Made by a program: the position numbers and the translations under genes | The notes under the pieces: generated by a model | What the model saw: the letters and a program-made list of their open reading frames with translations, nothing else | Database searches by the model: none | What the model was told of the DNA's origin: nothing | Shown here: one piece after another, positions 24,709 to 36,087 of the stretch | How the letters are laid out: each line of letters opens with the position of its first letter | Position numbering within the stretch: the first letter of the stretch is position 1 | NCBI GenBank assembly: GCA_019751945.1 | Contig: JAIEMT010000008.1 | Location: forward strand, 26,220-90,219 | DNA from: a bacterium | GTDB taxonomy: Bacteria > Bdellovibrionota > UBA1018 | Length of the DNA stretch: 64,000 nucleotides | Reading direction: 5' to 3'

Positions 24709-25254
24709 TCAAAGGTGGAACGAAACCCCAACCCCGATAAACTCGTGGCTGATTTCCATTCGGATCTTTAAACCGGTGTCGATTCTCCAGAACGCCCCGG
24801 CGCCGAAGCGCGGATAGAGCACGGTAGAATTCCCCATCGACTGGCCGGTGAAATAACCGCCCAAGCCCGTGATGGAATAAAGCGTCCACTCGCTGTCTTT
24901 TTGAAAATCCCAACGTAAGTGCAAGCTGTAAATGAACGCAGAAGAACCCGGCTTGAGCCAAGGACCCACTGCTGCTTCTAAGAAGACTTGGTTGTTAATG
25001 TCGGGAACGAATCCGTGATGAACGATTTTCTTCGCGGCCGTTCCATAAATTGTAAAACCAGCGTTGTCAGAAACTTGCCCCACACCGGCCATACCACCTA
25101 AGGTGAATTCACTGTCCAAAGGGGTGCCTTTGAAATCTTCCACTTTAGTGGGAGCAGGAGCGGCTTTCTCTGCTGGTGCGGCTAAGGCAGATGCAGACAT
25201 CAAACAAGCCAAAACAAAACTAACGCCGGGAAACAATCCATTCTTTTTCATCAT
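24709..25254 (-). CDS. Probable outer-membrane beta-barrel protein
   Basis: A 181-aa protein with a signal peptide (ASALAAPAEK, cleavage after ALA) and a short Pro/Ala linker. About eight amphipathic strands follow (FTLGGMAGVGQV, AFIYSLHLRWDF, LYSITGLGGYF, YPRFGAGAFWRI), ending in phenylalanine-x-leucine, the usual C-terminal signature for outer-membrane insertion. The family is not recognised. It lies 2 nt after the Nudix gene and is probably the last gene of the rluA-ABC-Nudix operon. Confidence 0.68.
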   Translation of the reverse strand: MMKKNGLFPGVSFVLACLMSASALAAPAEKAAPAPTKVEDFKGTPLDSEFTLGGMAGVGQVSDNAGFTIYGTAAKKIVHHGFVPDINNQVFLEAAVGPWLKPGSSAFIYSLHLRWDFQKDSEWTLYSITGLGGYFTGQSMGNSTVLYPRFGAGAFWRIDTGLKIRMEISHEFIGVGVSFHL

Positions 25255-25256
25255 GG

Positions 25257-25883
25257 TTATTTGCTTACCACAGCTTCCAGACGATCGAGAATGTTTTTAA
25301 GAATGGCTCCAGTAGCGCCCCAAATACGACGCTCCCCGCCTGCTTCCACATTAAAAACATGGATGGGATACTGCTTCCCTCGCGCTTCATAAATCTCGGT
25401 ACTATAAACGCCCGGTCGTTTTAACTCCTCCAGAGAAACCCAAAAAGTATCGGCGATTTCAAAGCTATTGAGTGTCATCAGCACTTGCTCAGGCGGTTGT
25501 TTGAGCGTCGACAAAACAGGCGTGACAACGAAACCCGTCGTCGTGGGAAAATCTGGCAAGATCCCGTGAACACGAACTAGTTCACGCGAGATTCCCACTT
25601 CCTCTTCCGTCTCCCGAAGAGCAGTAGCAACCAATCCTCCGTGTTCCACATCTTCTGGATCGAGCATTCCGCCGGGGAAGGCAATCTGCCCTTTGTGTTT
25701 TTCGACGGTGTCCGTTCGTTGAGTCAGCAAAACTTTTGGCACTTCCCCCGGGCTCACTCCAAAAAGCACCAGCACCCCGGCGGGTGTTCCAGAGAGCGGA
25801 ATGGGTCGATCGAAATAGGCCAAGGGATTTTCGATCGCTTGCTTGAGCTGCTCTTCAAATTCAGCCTGGGCTAGGGTGCTCAT
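25257..25883 (-). CDS. Nudix hydrolase, CoA pyrophosphatase-like (NudL/NUDT7 type)
   Basis: The Nudix box follows IAFPGGMLDPED and reads ATALRETEEEVGIS, giving the catalytic RExxEE core. The LLTQR segment before it and the GGM(x)DP(x)D spacing resemble NudL and eukaryotic NUDT7, which split coenzyme A into 3',5'-ADP and phosphopantetheine. At 208 aa the length fits. Substrate choice is inferred from family resemblance only. Spacing is 2 nt to both neighbours. Confidence 0.82.
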   Translation of the reverse strand: MSTLAQAEFEEQLKQAIENPLAYFDRPIPLSGTPAGVLVLFGVSPGEVPKVLLTQRTDTVEKHKGQIAFPGGMLDPEDVEHGGLVATALRETEEEVGISRELVRVHGILPDFPTTTGFVVTPVLSTLKQPPEQVLMTLNSFEIADTFWVSLEELKRPGVYSTEIYEARGKQYPIHVFNVEAGGERRIWGATGAILKNILDRLEAVVSK

Positions 25884-25885
25884 AA

Positions 25886-27721
25886 CTACCTCGCCAACTC
25901 AGGTGCAGCCGCCGTAGCGGGTTTTCGTTCTCGCTTCAGGGAGGCGGATTGGAAGCGATAGAGGCGAGCATAAAACCCGTCTTGCTTTAAGAGCTGAGTG
26001 TGCGTTCCCTTTTCCACCAAGGTTCCCTTGTGTAAAACCAAGATCAAGTCGGCTGAACGAACTGTGGAAAGTCGATGAGCAATCATGATCGTTGTTTTCG
26101 CCTCTGCCGAATGATCGAAAATCTTTTCTAACCTCTTTTCAGTTCCAGAATCAATATTGGCGGTGGCCTCATCCAAAATCCAAACAGGGGGATTGGCAGC
26201 CATGGCTCGCGCAAAAGCAAGCGTCTGACGAGTTCCCATGGAAAGATTAGAACCGCGTTCCTCCAACTCCACTTTTAAATCACTCAAGCCTGTTGATCCC
26301 AGTACCGATTTCAAGTCCGCTTCGAGCGATCCCCCGAGCTCTCGCCAAAGTGTCGCGTTATCCCAAATGGAGCCCGAGAATAGAAACACATCTTGCTGAA
26401 TCATTCCGTAAATCGACCGAAGCTCGCGTAGCGAATAATCCTTCAGATCTCTTCCGTCTAAAGTAATGGTCCCTTTTTGAGGAGAATAGAATCGTAACAA
26501 TAAACTGATGAGCGTGGTTTTCCCTGCGCCAGTATGCCCCACCACACCAATCTTCATTCCCGGCTTGATCTCTAAGCTGAAATCTTTGAGTACCCAGTTC
26601 TCACCCGAATAAGCAAACCAGACCTTATCGAAAACAATGTGTCCCTGAATTCCCTCAGGTCGTTTCACCGGATTCTCGCTGTCTCGAGCCTGATGCTCGG
26701 GCGTCCAATCCAGAATGGAAAAAATTCTTTCTGCCGATGTCATCCCCGACAAAAAGATATTCCACTTATCCGCAATTTCTCGAAGAGGCTGAAAGAGTGT
26801 CAGTACATAAGAAAAGAAAGCTACCAACACACCCGGTTTGATAGAACCGTTGGTAGTCCATTGGCCGCCAAACCAAATCACTAGCGCTACGGCTACTCCC
26901 GAACTCCAAGTAATAGCGGGCTGGAAATAGGCAAAAACTCGGACAGACCCGATCTGAGCATTAGCGTACCAATCATTGATCTGCTTGAAGCGCTGAATGT
27001 GCAAACGCTGGCGATTAAATAGGTGCACCACTCGCATACCCAAAATATTCTCAGCTAAGAAAGCATTCAGGGCGGAGAGCTTGCTTCGAGCTTCCCGATA
27101 CGCTACCCGCAACTGCTTGCTGAAGTATGCCGACGCCAACATTAAGAATGGAAAAACGCTGCAGGCAATTAAGCCGAGTTCCCAATCCAGAATCAAAAGC
27201 CAGGTCAGAATTCCCACCACAACCAAAACGTTTCCAATGATCGTGACAAATCCTGCCGAAAACATTTCAGCTAAATTCGAAACATCGTTCGTCACGCGAG
27301 TCACTAAGCGCCCCACCGGGTGCTTATCAAAAATAGAAACGGGCAGACATTGCAAGTGAGCGAAGAGTTCGATCCTCAGACGCTGCATGACATTCTGACC
27401 CAGCTTTTCGAAGAGGTACGAATGAAGCAGAACCGAAGCCAACCTCGTCAGTTCAATGATCAGGAAAAGACCCACTAGTTGCTTCAGCAAAAGAGGTCTT
27501 TGGGGAATAAGCGCCTCATCAATGGCGTAACCGAAAAGCCGGGGCTCCAACAAGGTCGCAGCAGTCGCGACAAGAATGAGAAATATCCCAGCAGCTAACA
27601 GGTAGCGATTTGCTAAAACGTAGCCCACTAACCGACGCAAAGTGCGACGATGGAACTTCCCCTGACCCTCTTCCTTGTCCAGATAGGAATCTACATCGAA
27701 ATCCGGATTAGGCTGACTCAT
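25886..27721 (-). CDS. ABC exporter half-transporter, subunit with canonical Walker B and altered signature
   Basis: A 611-aa type IV ABC half-transporter: six membrane helices (about residues 35-325) then an ATPase domain. Walker A is GVVGHTGAGKTTLISLL, the Q-loop follows in MIQQDVFLFSGSI, Walker B with catalytic glutamate is PVWILDEATANID and the switch histidine lies in MIAHRLSTVR. The signature is LSMGTRQTLAFARAM instead of LSGGQ. Paired with the upstream gene, whose signature is normal but whose Walker B glutamate is aspartate, it forms a heterodimer with one good and one degenerate ATP site, as in YheH/YheI, BmrC/D and TM287/288. Substrate unknown; lipids or drugs are usual. Confidence 0.92.
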   Translation of the reverse strand: MSQPNPDFDVDSYLDKEEGQGKFHRRTLRRLVGYVLANRYLLAAGIFLILVATAATLLEPRLFGYAIDEALIPQRPLLLKQLVGLFLIIELTRLASVLLHSYLFEKLGQNVMQRLRIELFAHLQCLPVSIFDKHPVGRLVTRVTNDVSNLAEMFSAGFVTIIGNVLVVVGILTWLLILDWELGLIACSVFPFLMLASAYFSKQLRVAYREARSKLSALNAFLAENILGMRVVHLFNRQRLHIQRFKQINDWYANAQIGSVRVFAYFQPAITWSSGVAVALVIWFGGQWTTNGSIKPGVLVAFFSYVLTLFQPLREIADKWNIFLSGMTSAERIFSILDWTPEHQARDSENPVKRPEGIQGHIVFDKVWFAYSGENWVLKDFSLEIKPGMKIGVVGHTGAGKTTLISLLLRFYSPQKGTITLDGRDLKDYSLRELRSIYGMIQQDVFLFSGSIWDNATLWRELGGSLEADLKSVLGSTGLSDLKVELEERGSNLSMGTRQTLAFARAMAANPPVWILDEATANIDSGTEKRLEKIFDHSAEAKTTIMIAHRLSTVRSADLILVLHKGTLVEKGTHTQLLKQDGFYARLYRFQSASLKRERKPATAAAPELAR

Positions 27722-29538
27722 GGATTTCCTCCCTGAGCCAAATAAGCATCTCCAAGCTGTTCGAGATCCTCACTGAGCTGTTGCTGCTCCAAGAAAACTT
27801 GATAAGCCCCGCGGCGATCCATAATGAGTTCATCGTGCGTGCCTTGTTGCCGAACCTGACCCGCATCAAAGACAATGATCTTGTCAGCATCCCGCACCGT
27901 AGAAATTCGATGGGCTGAGATAATCTCGGTATTCCTACCCGAACGAGACCGAAGCGATTGAAGGATTTGTTCCTCGGTCTGCACATCCACTGAAGAAAGT
28001 GCGTCGTCCAAAACAAGAATCGCCGGATTTTTGGCCACTGCACGAGCAATGGTCAGACGCTGCTTCTGACCGCCAGAGAGATTCACTCCTCTTTCACTGA
28101 GTCGCGTTTGGTAGCCTGCTGAAAGCCCTTGAACATCGTGATGTACCTGCGCGAGCTTCGCAGCACCTTCGATCGGATCTAAAGAATCCACGCTCGATCG
28201 CCATTGATGCAAACCGTAGGCGACGTTTTCACAGACAGTCTCGCTGAATAGAAAAACTTCCTGACTCACATAGCCCACTTGCTTCCGAAGTTCTTCCAAC
28301 GGCCAATGGTTGATGTCGATGTCATCAATGAAAAGCATCCCGTCTTGAACGGGGTAGAGCCGCGGAATGAGCGAAAGAAGTGCTGATTTTCCAGATCCGA
28401 TTTCACCAATCATTGAAATGCGCTGTCCCGCCTCAATAACCAGGTTGACGCCTTTCAAGACATCGCTTGAAGTACCGGGAAAACGAAAGCTCAGATTTCT
28501 GAATTCAATTTTTCCTTGAATCTTTCGGGGGCCAATCGCCGAAGTAGACTCTGGCGTATCGGACTTCACCGCCAAAATTTCCTTCAATCGTTCCGATCCC
28601 ACTACTGAGCGCTGATAGAAATTGATGGCCATCCCAATTGCAGTCATGGGCCAAACCATTTTCTGAATATAGCGTTGAAAGGCGACAAAGGTTCCCAAAC
28701 TCACCGCACCAGTAATGACACTGTCTCCGCCCACCCAAAGCAACAGGACCAATCCCAAGCTCATGAAAAAATCGAGCATCGGACCAAAAGAAGTCTGCAC
28801 TCGAGCCAGATTCATATTCAGGCGAATAAAATTCTCGCCCGCCTTTCGAAATCGCGAGAGCTGTTTATCTTCTTGGGCAAATGCTTTCACCACTCGAATA
28901 CCGTTCAGATTTTCCTGAGCCAACGCCGACAGATGCGAAAAGCTGTCCTGCACCTTTCTAAACCGTTGGTGAATCTTCTGTTCGTTGCGTGCAACAAACC
29001 AGGGAATGAGCGGGAGCGGAATCATGGCAATCAACGTGAGCTTCGGTGATAGCCAAAGCATCGCAATCGGCACCGTAATCAAATAAAAGAATGCGTCAGC
29101 AAAAGTGAGTAATCCATTTCCCATCGCCATCCGAATGGCTTCGACATCGCTCGTCGCGACAGACATGAGATCCCCAATTTTACGGCGATCAAAAAAGCTC
29201 GAAGAGAGCTGAAAGAGATGCGACGCATATTCCTGACGCAAATCTCTCCCCGCAAGCATGGACGAGCGAATCAGGTACATGCGCCAGCCGTAGCGTCCCA
29301 ATGCTTGAACGCTCGCAATTCCTAAATAGGCCAGAGCACAGTAAAGCAGGTGCACCGCGGGTTTTTTTTGAATCACCGTGTCAACGGCATGCATCAATAA
29401 GATCGGGGGAAGCAGCTCGAGCAGGTCCACCATCAGGAGGGAAGCCACTCCAGCGCCCACACCTCGGCGGTATTTCCAGAGATAGAATCTCAGGAACGAA
29501 CTGTCTTCTTTGAACCGCGCGAAAGCGCCTGACGACAT
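27718..29538 (-). CDS. ABC exporter half-transporter, subunit with canonical signature and degenerate Walker B
   Basis: A 606-aa partner of the following gene (4-nt overlap). Six membrane helices lie within about residues 20-320. Walker A is MIGEIGSGKSALLSLI, the signature LSGGQKQRLTIARAV is normal, but Walker B is ILVLDDALSSVD with aspartate in place of the catalytic glutamate. In the dimer this Walker B faces the altered LSMGT signature of its partner, forming the degenerate site. The first ~17 codons overlap the end of the pseudouridine synthase gene by 49 nt, so the real start may be slightly inside. Confidence 0.92.
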   Translation of the reverse strand: MSSGAFARFKEDSSFLRFYLWKYRRGVGAGVASLLMVDLLELLPPILLMHAVDTVIQKKPAVHLLYCALAYLGIASVQALGRYGWRMYLIRSSMLAGRDLRQEYASHLFQLSSSFFDRRKIGDLMSVATSDVEAIRMAMGNGLLTFADAFFYLITVPIAMLWLSPKLTLIAMIPLPLIPWFVARNEQKIHQRFRKVQDSFSHLSALAQENLNGIRVVKAFAQEDKQLSRFRKAGENFIRLNMNLARVQTSFGPMLDFFMSLGLVLLLWVGGDSVITGAVSLGTFVAFQRYIQKMVWPMTAIGMAINFYQRSVVGSERLKEILAVKSDTPESTSAIGPRKIQGKIEFRNLSFRFPGTSSDVLKGVNLVIEAGQRISMIGEIGSGKSALLSLIPRLYPVQDGMLFIDDIDINHWPLEELRKQVGYVSQEVFLFSETVCENVAYGLHQWRSSVDSLDPIEGAAKLAQVHHDVQGLSAGYQTRLSERGVNLSGGQKQRLTIARAVAKNPAILVLDDALSSVDVQTEEQILQSLRSRSGRNTEIISAHRISTVRDADKIIVFDAGQVRQQGTHDELIMDRRGAYQVFLEQQQLSEDLEQLGDAYLAQGGNP

Positions 29539-30464
29539 TGCTCAAAATCCTCTGGAATGGGAGACTCGACCGAGATTTTCAAGTTAGTAATCGGGTGAAT
29601 GAATGTCAAGCTAAAGGCATGGAGCATCACACGATCCGCAGCTGGAGAGCCGCCATAGGTCTTGTCGCCCAGGATTGGCAATCCCATTTCAGAGAGATGG
29701 ACACGGATCTGATGGGTGCGCCCCGTATGCGGCATGGCTTGCACCAAAAGACCTTCTGAAAAACTCTCGAGTAAAACAAAATCGGTATCCGCGTAGTCGC
29801 CGCCGGAACGAACCGATCCCCACTTGGCCTTCTTTCCTTCCGAAACTTTTCGGAGATAGTTTTTCACTCTCCAGTTTTTTTCGGGTTTCTTCCCGTCGAG
29901 AGGAAAGGAAGTCAGCGCCTGATAAACTTTTTGAATTTCATGCGTCGAAAACTGCTTCGCAATTCCGGCGTTCGCCTCGGGTCGTTTGGTTAAAAGGAGA
30001 ACACCCGACGTGTCGCGATCGAGACGATGGTGAAGGCCTACGTAAGGATCACTTGCGCCCTTCGATTTTAAATAGCGCTTCACCGCCGCAAAAAGATTAT
30101 CGCGAGCTTCATCGAGAGTCGGCTGAGTAGGAAGTCCCGGCGGCTTGTTCACCAGAATGAGACTTTCATCTTCGTAAAGAATGTCTGCATCCGCCAGATT
30201 CCGAGGGGCAGAACTTACCGAGTTTTTTAACTTCTCTCGATCTAAGAAAACTTCGATCTTCGCTCCCAATTGAACGGGCTTGGACGCAATTCTTACACGT
30301 TTTCCATTGAGATAAACGGCACCCGCCACAATGAGTTTTCGAACTTTTCCTTTGGAAAAATGGGGTTCCCCAGTGGCTTGAGGTAACCACTCTGCCAGCA
30401 CCTGATCCAGGCGCTTACCCTTATGAAGGGGCAAGGTTTTCAAAGAAAGTTTCTCAATGGCCAT
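29490..30464 (-). CDS. RluA-family RNA pseudouridine synthase
   Basis: An S4-like RNA-binding domain (about residues 15-75: KGKVRKLIVAGAVYLNGKRV) precedes the catalytic domain. The catalytic aspartate lies in VGLHHRLDRDTSGVLLLTK, and LVQAMPHTGRTHQIRVHLSEMG is the RluA-specific motif that flips the target uridine. At 324 aa it matches the RluC/RluD type. Whether the target is 23S rRNA or another RNA cannot be told. It is the first gene of the operon leading into the ABC exporter. Confidence 0.93.
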   Translation of the reverse strand: MAIEKLSLKTLPLHKGKRLDQVLAEWLPQATGEPHFSKGKVRKLIVAGAVYLNGKRVRIASKPVQLGAKIEVFLDREKLKNSVSSAPRNLADADILYEDESLILVNKPPGLPTQPTLDEARDNLFAAVKRYLKSKGASDPYVGLHHRLDRDTSGVLLLTKRPEANAGIAKQFSTHEIQKVYQALTSFPLDGKKPEKNWRVKNYLRKVSEGKKAKWGSVRSGGDYADTDFVLLESFSEGLLVQAMPHTGRTHQIRVHLSEMGLPILGDKTYGGSPAADRVMLHAFSLTFIHPITNLKISVESPIPEDFEQCRQALSRGSKKTVRS

Positions 30465-30562
30465 CGTCTTTTCCTACCATCATTCCCACTCCTTTGGGCC
30501 GAAAATGCCCGGAAATCTTTGCCCGGTTTCTTCACGAGTGGGAATTGCTAGACTTGGAGGGT

Positions 30563-32584
30563 ATGGCTAGACAGGCTGCAAAGAAAATTTTACCGGAACC
30601 CATTCCCAATCCAGCGGCAAAGCAAACGGCGCCGGAATACGAACAACCTCAAGGGATGGACGACGGCTCCGAAATCGAAGTCGACGGCATGATTCCCATT
30701 CAAACCGAAGGGGGCGGTGAAGTCGAATTTGAAATCAATGAGAACGATCCAGCCAGCCCAGACTACAGTCCTGAATCGAACGAAATTCAAGAACTCGATC
30801 TCGGGGGCGTAGGCGAAGATTTAGTCATCGAAGTACCAGAAGACTCCTTAGAAATTGAACCCGAAATCGAAGAGGATTCCACACCCACTCCCCGCGGCGT
30901 TCAAAACGACTTCAACAATATTCACGAAGCCACATCGGTCGAATTGGAAAAACAAGCAGCGCCAATTCCCTCGATAGCACCCACCGCACCTGTCGGCCCG
31001 GCTGCACCGGCTGCAAAGAACCCTGTAAAAAGGCCAATGACGGCTCAGACTCCGGCCCCTCAACAAAATCGGGGAGTAACAAGTAGTCGTACTGTGACTA
31101 CTCCCACTCGCAAACCATTGGCTCAGCAAACCCAGGCTGTTCAACAACCGATGCAGCCGCAGCAAGCAAGACCCGTTCGCGCTCAAGTAAACGCTCCCGT
31201 TCAGCGCACAGTCACTTTGCCGAACCAGGTTCAAACGGCTCAAGCCTTTCGCCCCCAGATGCCGCAAACAACAACTACGAAAGGCGCGCTACAAACTCGC
31301 ACTCCGATGGGAATGACCGCACCCTTGGCGACGAATACGGCCCAGCGACCCAATCCTGCGCAGAATCGCGCGCCCGCTCCGGCTCAAGTCACTCGTCCTG
31401 GAATGGCCCAATTGCAACCGCAGCAACAACCCCTGCAGCAGCAGAAGACTCCGGCACGCACCATCGGGACTGCTCCATCTCCGATCTTGGCGCCTCCTCC
31501 TGTGGCTCAAATCATTCATGGCAAAATGCCCGACATGGGTCCACTCGATCACTTCATGAAAGACCCCGGCGTTACCGAAATCATGGTGAACGACCTGCGC
31601 AACGTGATCATCGAAAAAGAAGGCAAGCTCATGTACTCGGGCTTCACCTACACTCAGATGGATTCCTTGAATCAGTTGGTGAGGAATATTCTCGAAACTC
31701 TAGGAAAAGGTCTGACCCCGGACCAACCCTATCTCGACACGATCCTTCCGGACGGCTCGCGCATTAATATCGTAACAGCCCCGCTAACCCTCCACGGTCC
31801 GTGCATCACCATTCGAAAATTTCCGGCTCGCCAATTTACTGTGGAGCATCTCACTCAACACGGAATGATGGATCGTCGCATCGCCCAGTTTTTGATTGCC
31901 GCAGTTCAAGGTAAACTCAATCTCATCATCTGCGGGGGAACGGGTTGCGGAAAGACAACTCTCCTCAACGCTCTCACCGCTCAGATTCCACCCTCCGAGC
32001 GCGTGATCATGATTGAAGACATTCCGGAACTCACGGTGAATCATTACAATAGCGTCAAACTGCAAACAAAACCGAGCAGCCCGACCTCCCCTTCCATTAG
32101 TGCGCGCGATCTCGTCGTCAACTCGCTCCGCATGCGCCCGGATCGCATCATCGTCGGTGAATGTCGCCGCGGTGAAGCCTTCGATATCCTGCAAGCGATG
32201 AACACCGGTCACTCCGGCTCAATGACAACTCTTCATGCCAATTCGCCACGCGATGCCCTCGCACGCTTTGAAACTCTTTGCATGATTGCGGGGACCGACC
32301 TCCCCTTCATCGCCATTCGAAAACAAATGGCGAGTGCGTTCGACCTCCTCATTCAGATCAAACGATTCCGAAGTGGCCGCCGCAGACTCACTCAGATCTC
32401 CGAAGTGACTGGAATTCAGGGTGAGACGATTACTCTCCAGGACATCTTCTTGTATGAAATGGATGCTCGCGCAGCCACAGCCAACTCAGATGTCGGCCAA
32501 TTCAAAGCCACCGGATTTGTTCCAAGCTTCGTGGAGAGATTGCGCGAAAGCGGCATCGAATTCCCGCCGAATTACTTCGCTTAA
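30563..32584 (+). CDS. Orphan CpaF/TadA-type secretion ATPase with a long disordered N-terminus
   Basis: The C-terminal ~350 residues are a CpaF-family hexameric ATPase. GPLDHFMKDPGVTEIMVND starts the N-domain, Walker A is CGGTGCGKTTLLNAL, then come the Asp box (VIMIEDIPEL), Walker B region (PDRIIVGECRRGEAFD) and HSGSMTTLHAN with the conserved His. Such ATPases drive Tad pili or type II-like secretion. The first ~320 residues are disordered: acidic first, then rich in Gln, Pro, Thr and Ala. The ATG at 30563 has TTGGAGGGT before it and is chosen over a TTG at 30494. No pilin, CpaE, TadB or TadC genes are nearby, so it is an orphan here. Confidence 0.9.
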   Translation: MARQAAKKILPEPIPNPAAKQTAPEYEQPQGMDDGSEIEVDGMIPIQTEGGGEVEFEINENDPASPDYSPESNEIQELDLGGVGEDLVIEVPEDSLEIEPEIEEDSTPTPRGVQNDFNNIHEATSVELEKQAAPIPSIAPTAPVGPAAPAAKNPVKRPMTAQTPAPQQNRGVTSSRTVTTPTRKPLAQQTQAVQQPMQPQQARPVRAQVNAPVQRTVTLPNQVQTAQAFRPQMPQTTTTKGALQTRTPMGMTAPLATNTAQRPNPAQNRAPAPAQVTRPGMAQLQPQQQPLQQQKTPARTIGTAPSPILAPPPVAQIIHGKMPDMGPLDHFMKDPGVTEIMVNDLRNVIIEKEGKLMYSGFTYTQMDSLNQLVRNILETLGKGLTPDQPYLDTILPDGSRINIVTAPLTLHGPCITIRKFPARQFTVEHLTQHGMMDRRIAQFLIAAVQGKLNLIICGGTGCGKTTLLNALTAQIPPSERVIMIEDIPELTVNHYNSVKLQTKPSSPTSPSISARDLVVNSLRMRPDRIIVGECRRGEAFDILQAMNTGHSGSMTTLHANSPRDALARFETLCMIAGTDLPFIAIRKQMASAFDLLIQIKRFRSGRRRLTQISEVTGIQGETITLQDIFLYEMDARAATANSDVGQFKATGFVPSFVERLRESGIEFPPNYFA

Positions 32585-33462
32585 ATCCCAATCGGTGCGT
32601 CGCAGGGATTGACGGTCGTTCCAGGCAAGAGATAGTTCTCCGACTTGAGAACTTTCCAACCCCGGCTCATCATTCCGTTCCAAACGCTCGAAGGAGCGGG
32701 CGGATTCTGAGTGGAATCGAAGAACTGGCCATTTCCGTAAGTATCGCAGGCCTGATCCACCATGAAGAGCGCTTCGTCAGCAGGAGAGAGATTAGCGGGA
32801 ACCTGTCTCCAAAGCACTGCCAGAGCAATGTGATAGCGAGGACCTTGGAAGTAACCCAATTGAATGGGCACCATGGTCGATGCATTCATTTCGACCGAAC
32901 GTGAAGCACACTTCAAGCTGCTTGAGGTCGTTCTATCGTTATTGACTAGAATATTATACTGACCGAATTCTTTGATCTTCAGAAGCGAACCATCGTCCGA
33001 CATCAAAGCGAACTGATATTTTCCGACAGGATCTGAAGAGCCCAACACAACGTTGCTTTCAAAGTCGATGCGGAACCACTCATAGAGAGTATCCCCATTC
33101 GGAGTCGTTAAGACATTTCCTGCTTGAGTGAGAAAGCCAGAATCAAATGGCCGAGTGGGTACGAATACATCGTTAAAGAAGAGATCCACGTTGACCGGAG
33201 TTCCCATGGTCAAGAAGTCTCCCAACACCTGAGGATGCACCGTCGCATTGGAAGGAGCGTATGAGAGCTTTGCCTTCAAACCGTGATTTCGACCGGCACT
33301 GCTGCCCCCACCGAACGGATTGCAGACTTGCTGATCTGGATTGACGGTGACCTGAGATTGGCCCGCCGTAATCTGCAAATTAAATGGGGTTTCGCATCCC
33401 ATTTGAATCAATAATAAAGGTGTAAGAAGTAATGAAAAGAAAACCCGGATACGTGCACTCAT
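32581..33462 (-). CDS. Lipoprotein with PA14-like beta domain
   Basis: A lipoprotein signal with lipobox LIQMGC (Cys23) starts the 293-aa protein. The middle has KYQFALMSDDGSLLKI, then ILVNNDRTTSSSL and a strand rich in aromatic and basic residues (RYHIALAVLWRQ). This resembles PA14-type domains, in which a G.Y.F...SDDGS motif lies beside a carbohydrate- or ligand-binding groove. The assignment is by motif only. Its stop overlaps the convergent cpaF stop by 4 nt. Confidence 0.7.
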   Translation of the reverse strand: MSARIRVFFSLLLTPLLLIQMGCETPFNLQITAGQSQVTVNPDQQVCNPFGGGSSAGRNHGLKAKLSYAPSNATVHPQVLGDFLTMGTPVNVDLFFNDVFVPTRPFDSGFLTQAGNVLTTPNGDTLYEWFRIDFESNVVLGSSDPVGKYQFALMSDDGSLLKIKEFGQYNILVNNDRTTSSSLKCASRSVEMNASTMVPIQLGYFQGPRYHIALAVLWRQVPANLSPADEALFMVDQACDTYGNGQFFDSTQNPPAPSSVWNGMMSRGWKVLKSENYLLPGTTVNPCDAPIGI

Positions 33463-33475
33463 TTTGTTTCCCCTG

Positions 33476-33493
33476 ACTAGCCTTCAGGCTAGT
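33476..33493. other. Perfect 7-bp hairpin ahead of the PA14-like lipoprotein gene
   Basis: ACTAGCC-TTCA-GGCTAGT is a perfect inverted repeat 13 nt upstream of the lipoprotein start at 33462, and 89 nt downstream of the BKACE stop. No U-rich tail follows on the minus strand, so a leader structure is as likely as a terminator. Confidence 0.4.
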
Positions 33494-33582
33494 TCCCCTT
33501 CTTCTATTTTAAGGGAAATAAACGCAATGCAGCAATGTGTCGCTCGGGACCTAGCCCGATGCAGGATAGGGTGAATCCAGGA

Positions 33583-35295
<1,713 letters not shown>

Positions 35296-35324
<29 letters not shown>

Positions 35325-36057
35325 ACTGAGAGACACCCGAGAAGTTGATGTCGTACTCAGCCGTCACGCGGAGCAAGAAGAGCTTGATGGGAAGACCGAC
35401 ATAGAAGTGTTCCGTGAAACTGGAGGCCGAAGCAGAAACTCCGCCCGGCAACGAAGTGGCGCCGGAGACATCCACTTTTCCATCCACCAGTTGAAAACCA
35501 AAACCCGCATAGGGCTCAACAAAAACAAAATCCTGCGACACCACAGCATCGAGCTTCCAAGTGTTGGTACTCAGAAAGAAGAGCTTTGCATTCGTGTAGC
35601 TCAAGCGTGCAGCGAGAGCCGGAAGAGCAGCGCTGCCTGGAAGCGGAGCCCACTTCACTTCAAATCCGTTCACGCTATTGCCCTGGTACCAAATTCCTGA
35701 AAATCCGATATCGAAATTTCCCGGCAGACCTTTGTGAATATTCAGCTTCGGCAAGATCAAGGAAGATGGGACTCCTCCTTCTGCAGAAGCAGCGTTCATT
35801 GCGGTGACGAAGTCAGAGGGCAATGAAATGGAGGTCACATCGACCCCTAAGTCAAAACCGATCGACATTCCCAATGCACTTGCTGGCATGTAGGCGCGAT
35901 GGTCAGCAGCCAAGCCCACCGTTTCAACCAGGGACTTCGTCATAGCGTTACTGGTAAGCGCTGCAAAGTTTCCTGGAGTAAAGTTGCTCGTCGCGAATGC
36001 GGTAGGAGCACCTAAGAAAGTGATTCCCAAGCTCAATGCTAAAAATTTAGATTTCAT
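35296..36057 (-). CDS. Outer-membrane beta-barrel protein (DUF6588-like)
   Basis: A signal peptide (FLGAPTAFATS) is followed by a short helical segment and about ten to twelve amphipathic strands. The middle reads ADHRAYMPASALGMSIGFDLGVDV and the end YDINFSGVSQYGAKASLSF, with a terminal phenylalanine as in outer-membrane proteins. The order, early helix then GFDLGVD strand, resembles the DUF6588 family, with modest certainty. AGAGGA lies 7 nt before the ATG. It heads a three-gene operon with the lipoprotein and BKACE genes. Confidence 0.65.
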
Positions 36058-36087
36058 GAAAGGATCCTCTTTTGGGGTAAGTGTAGG

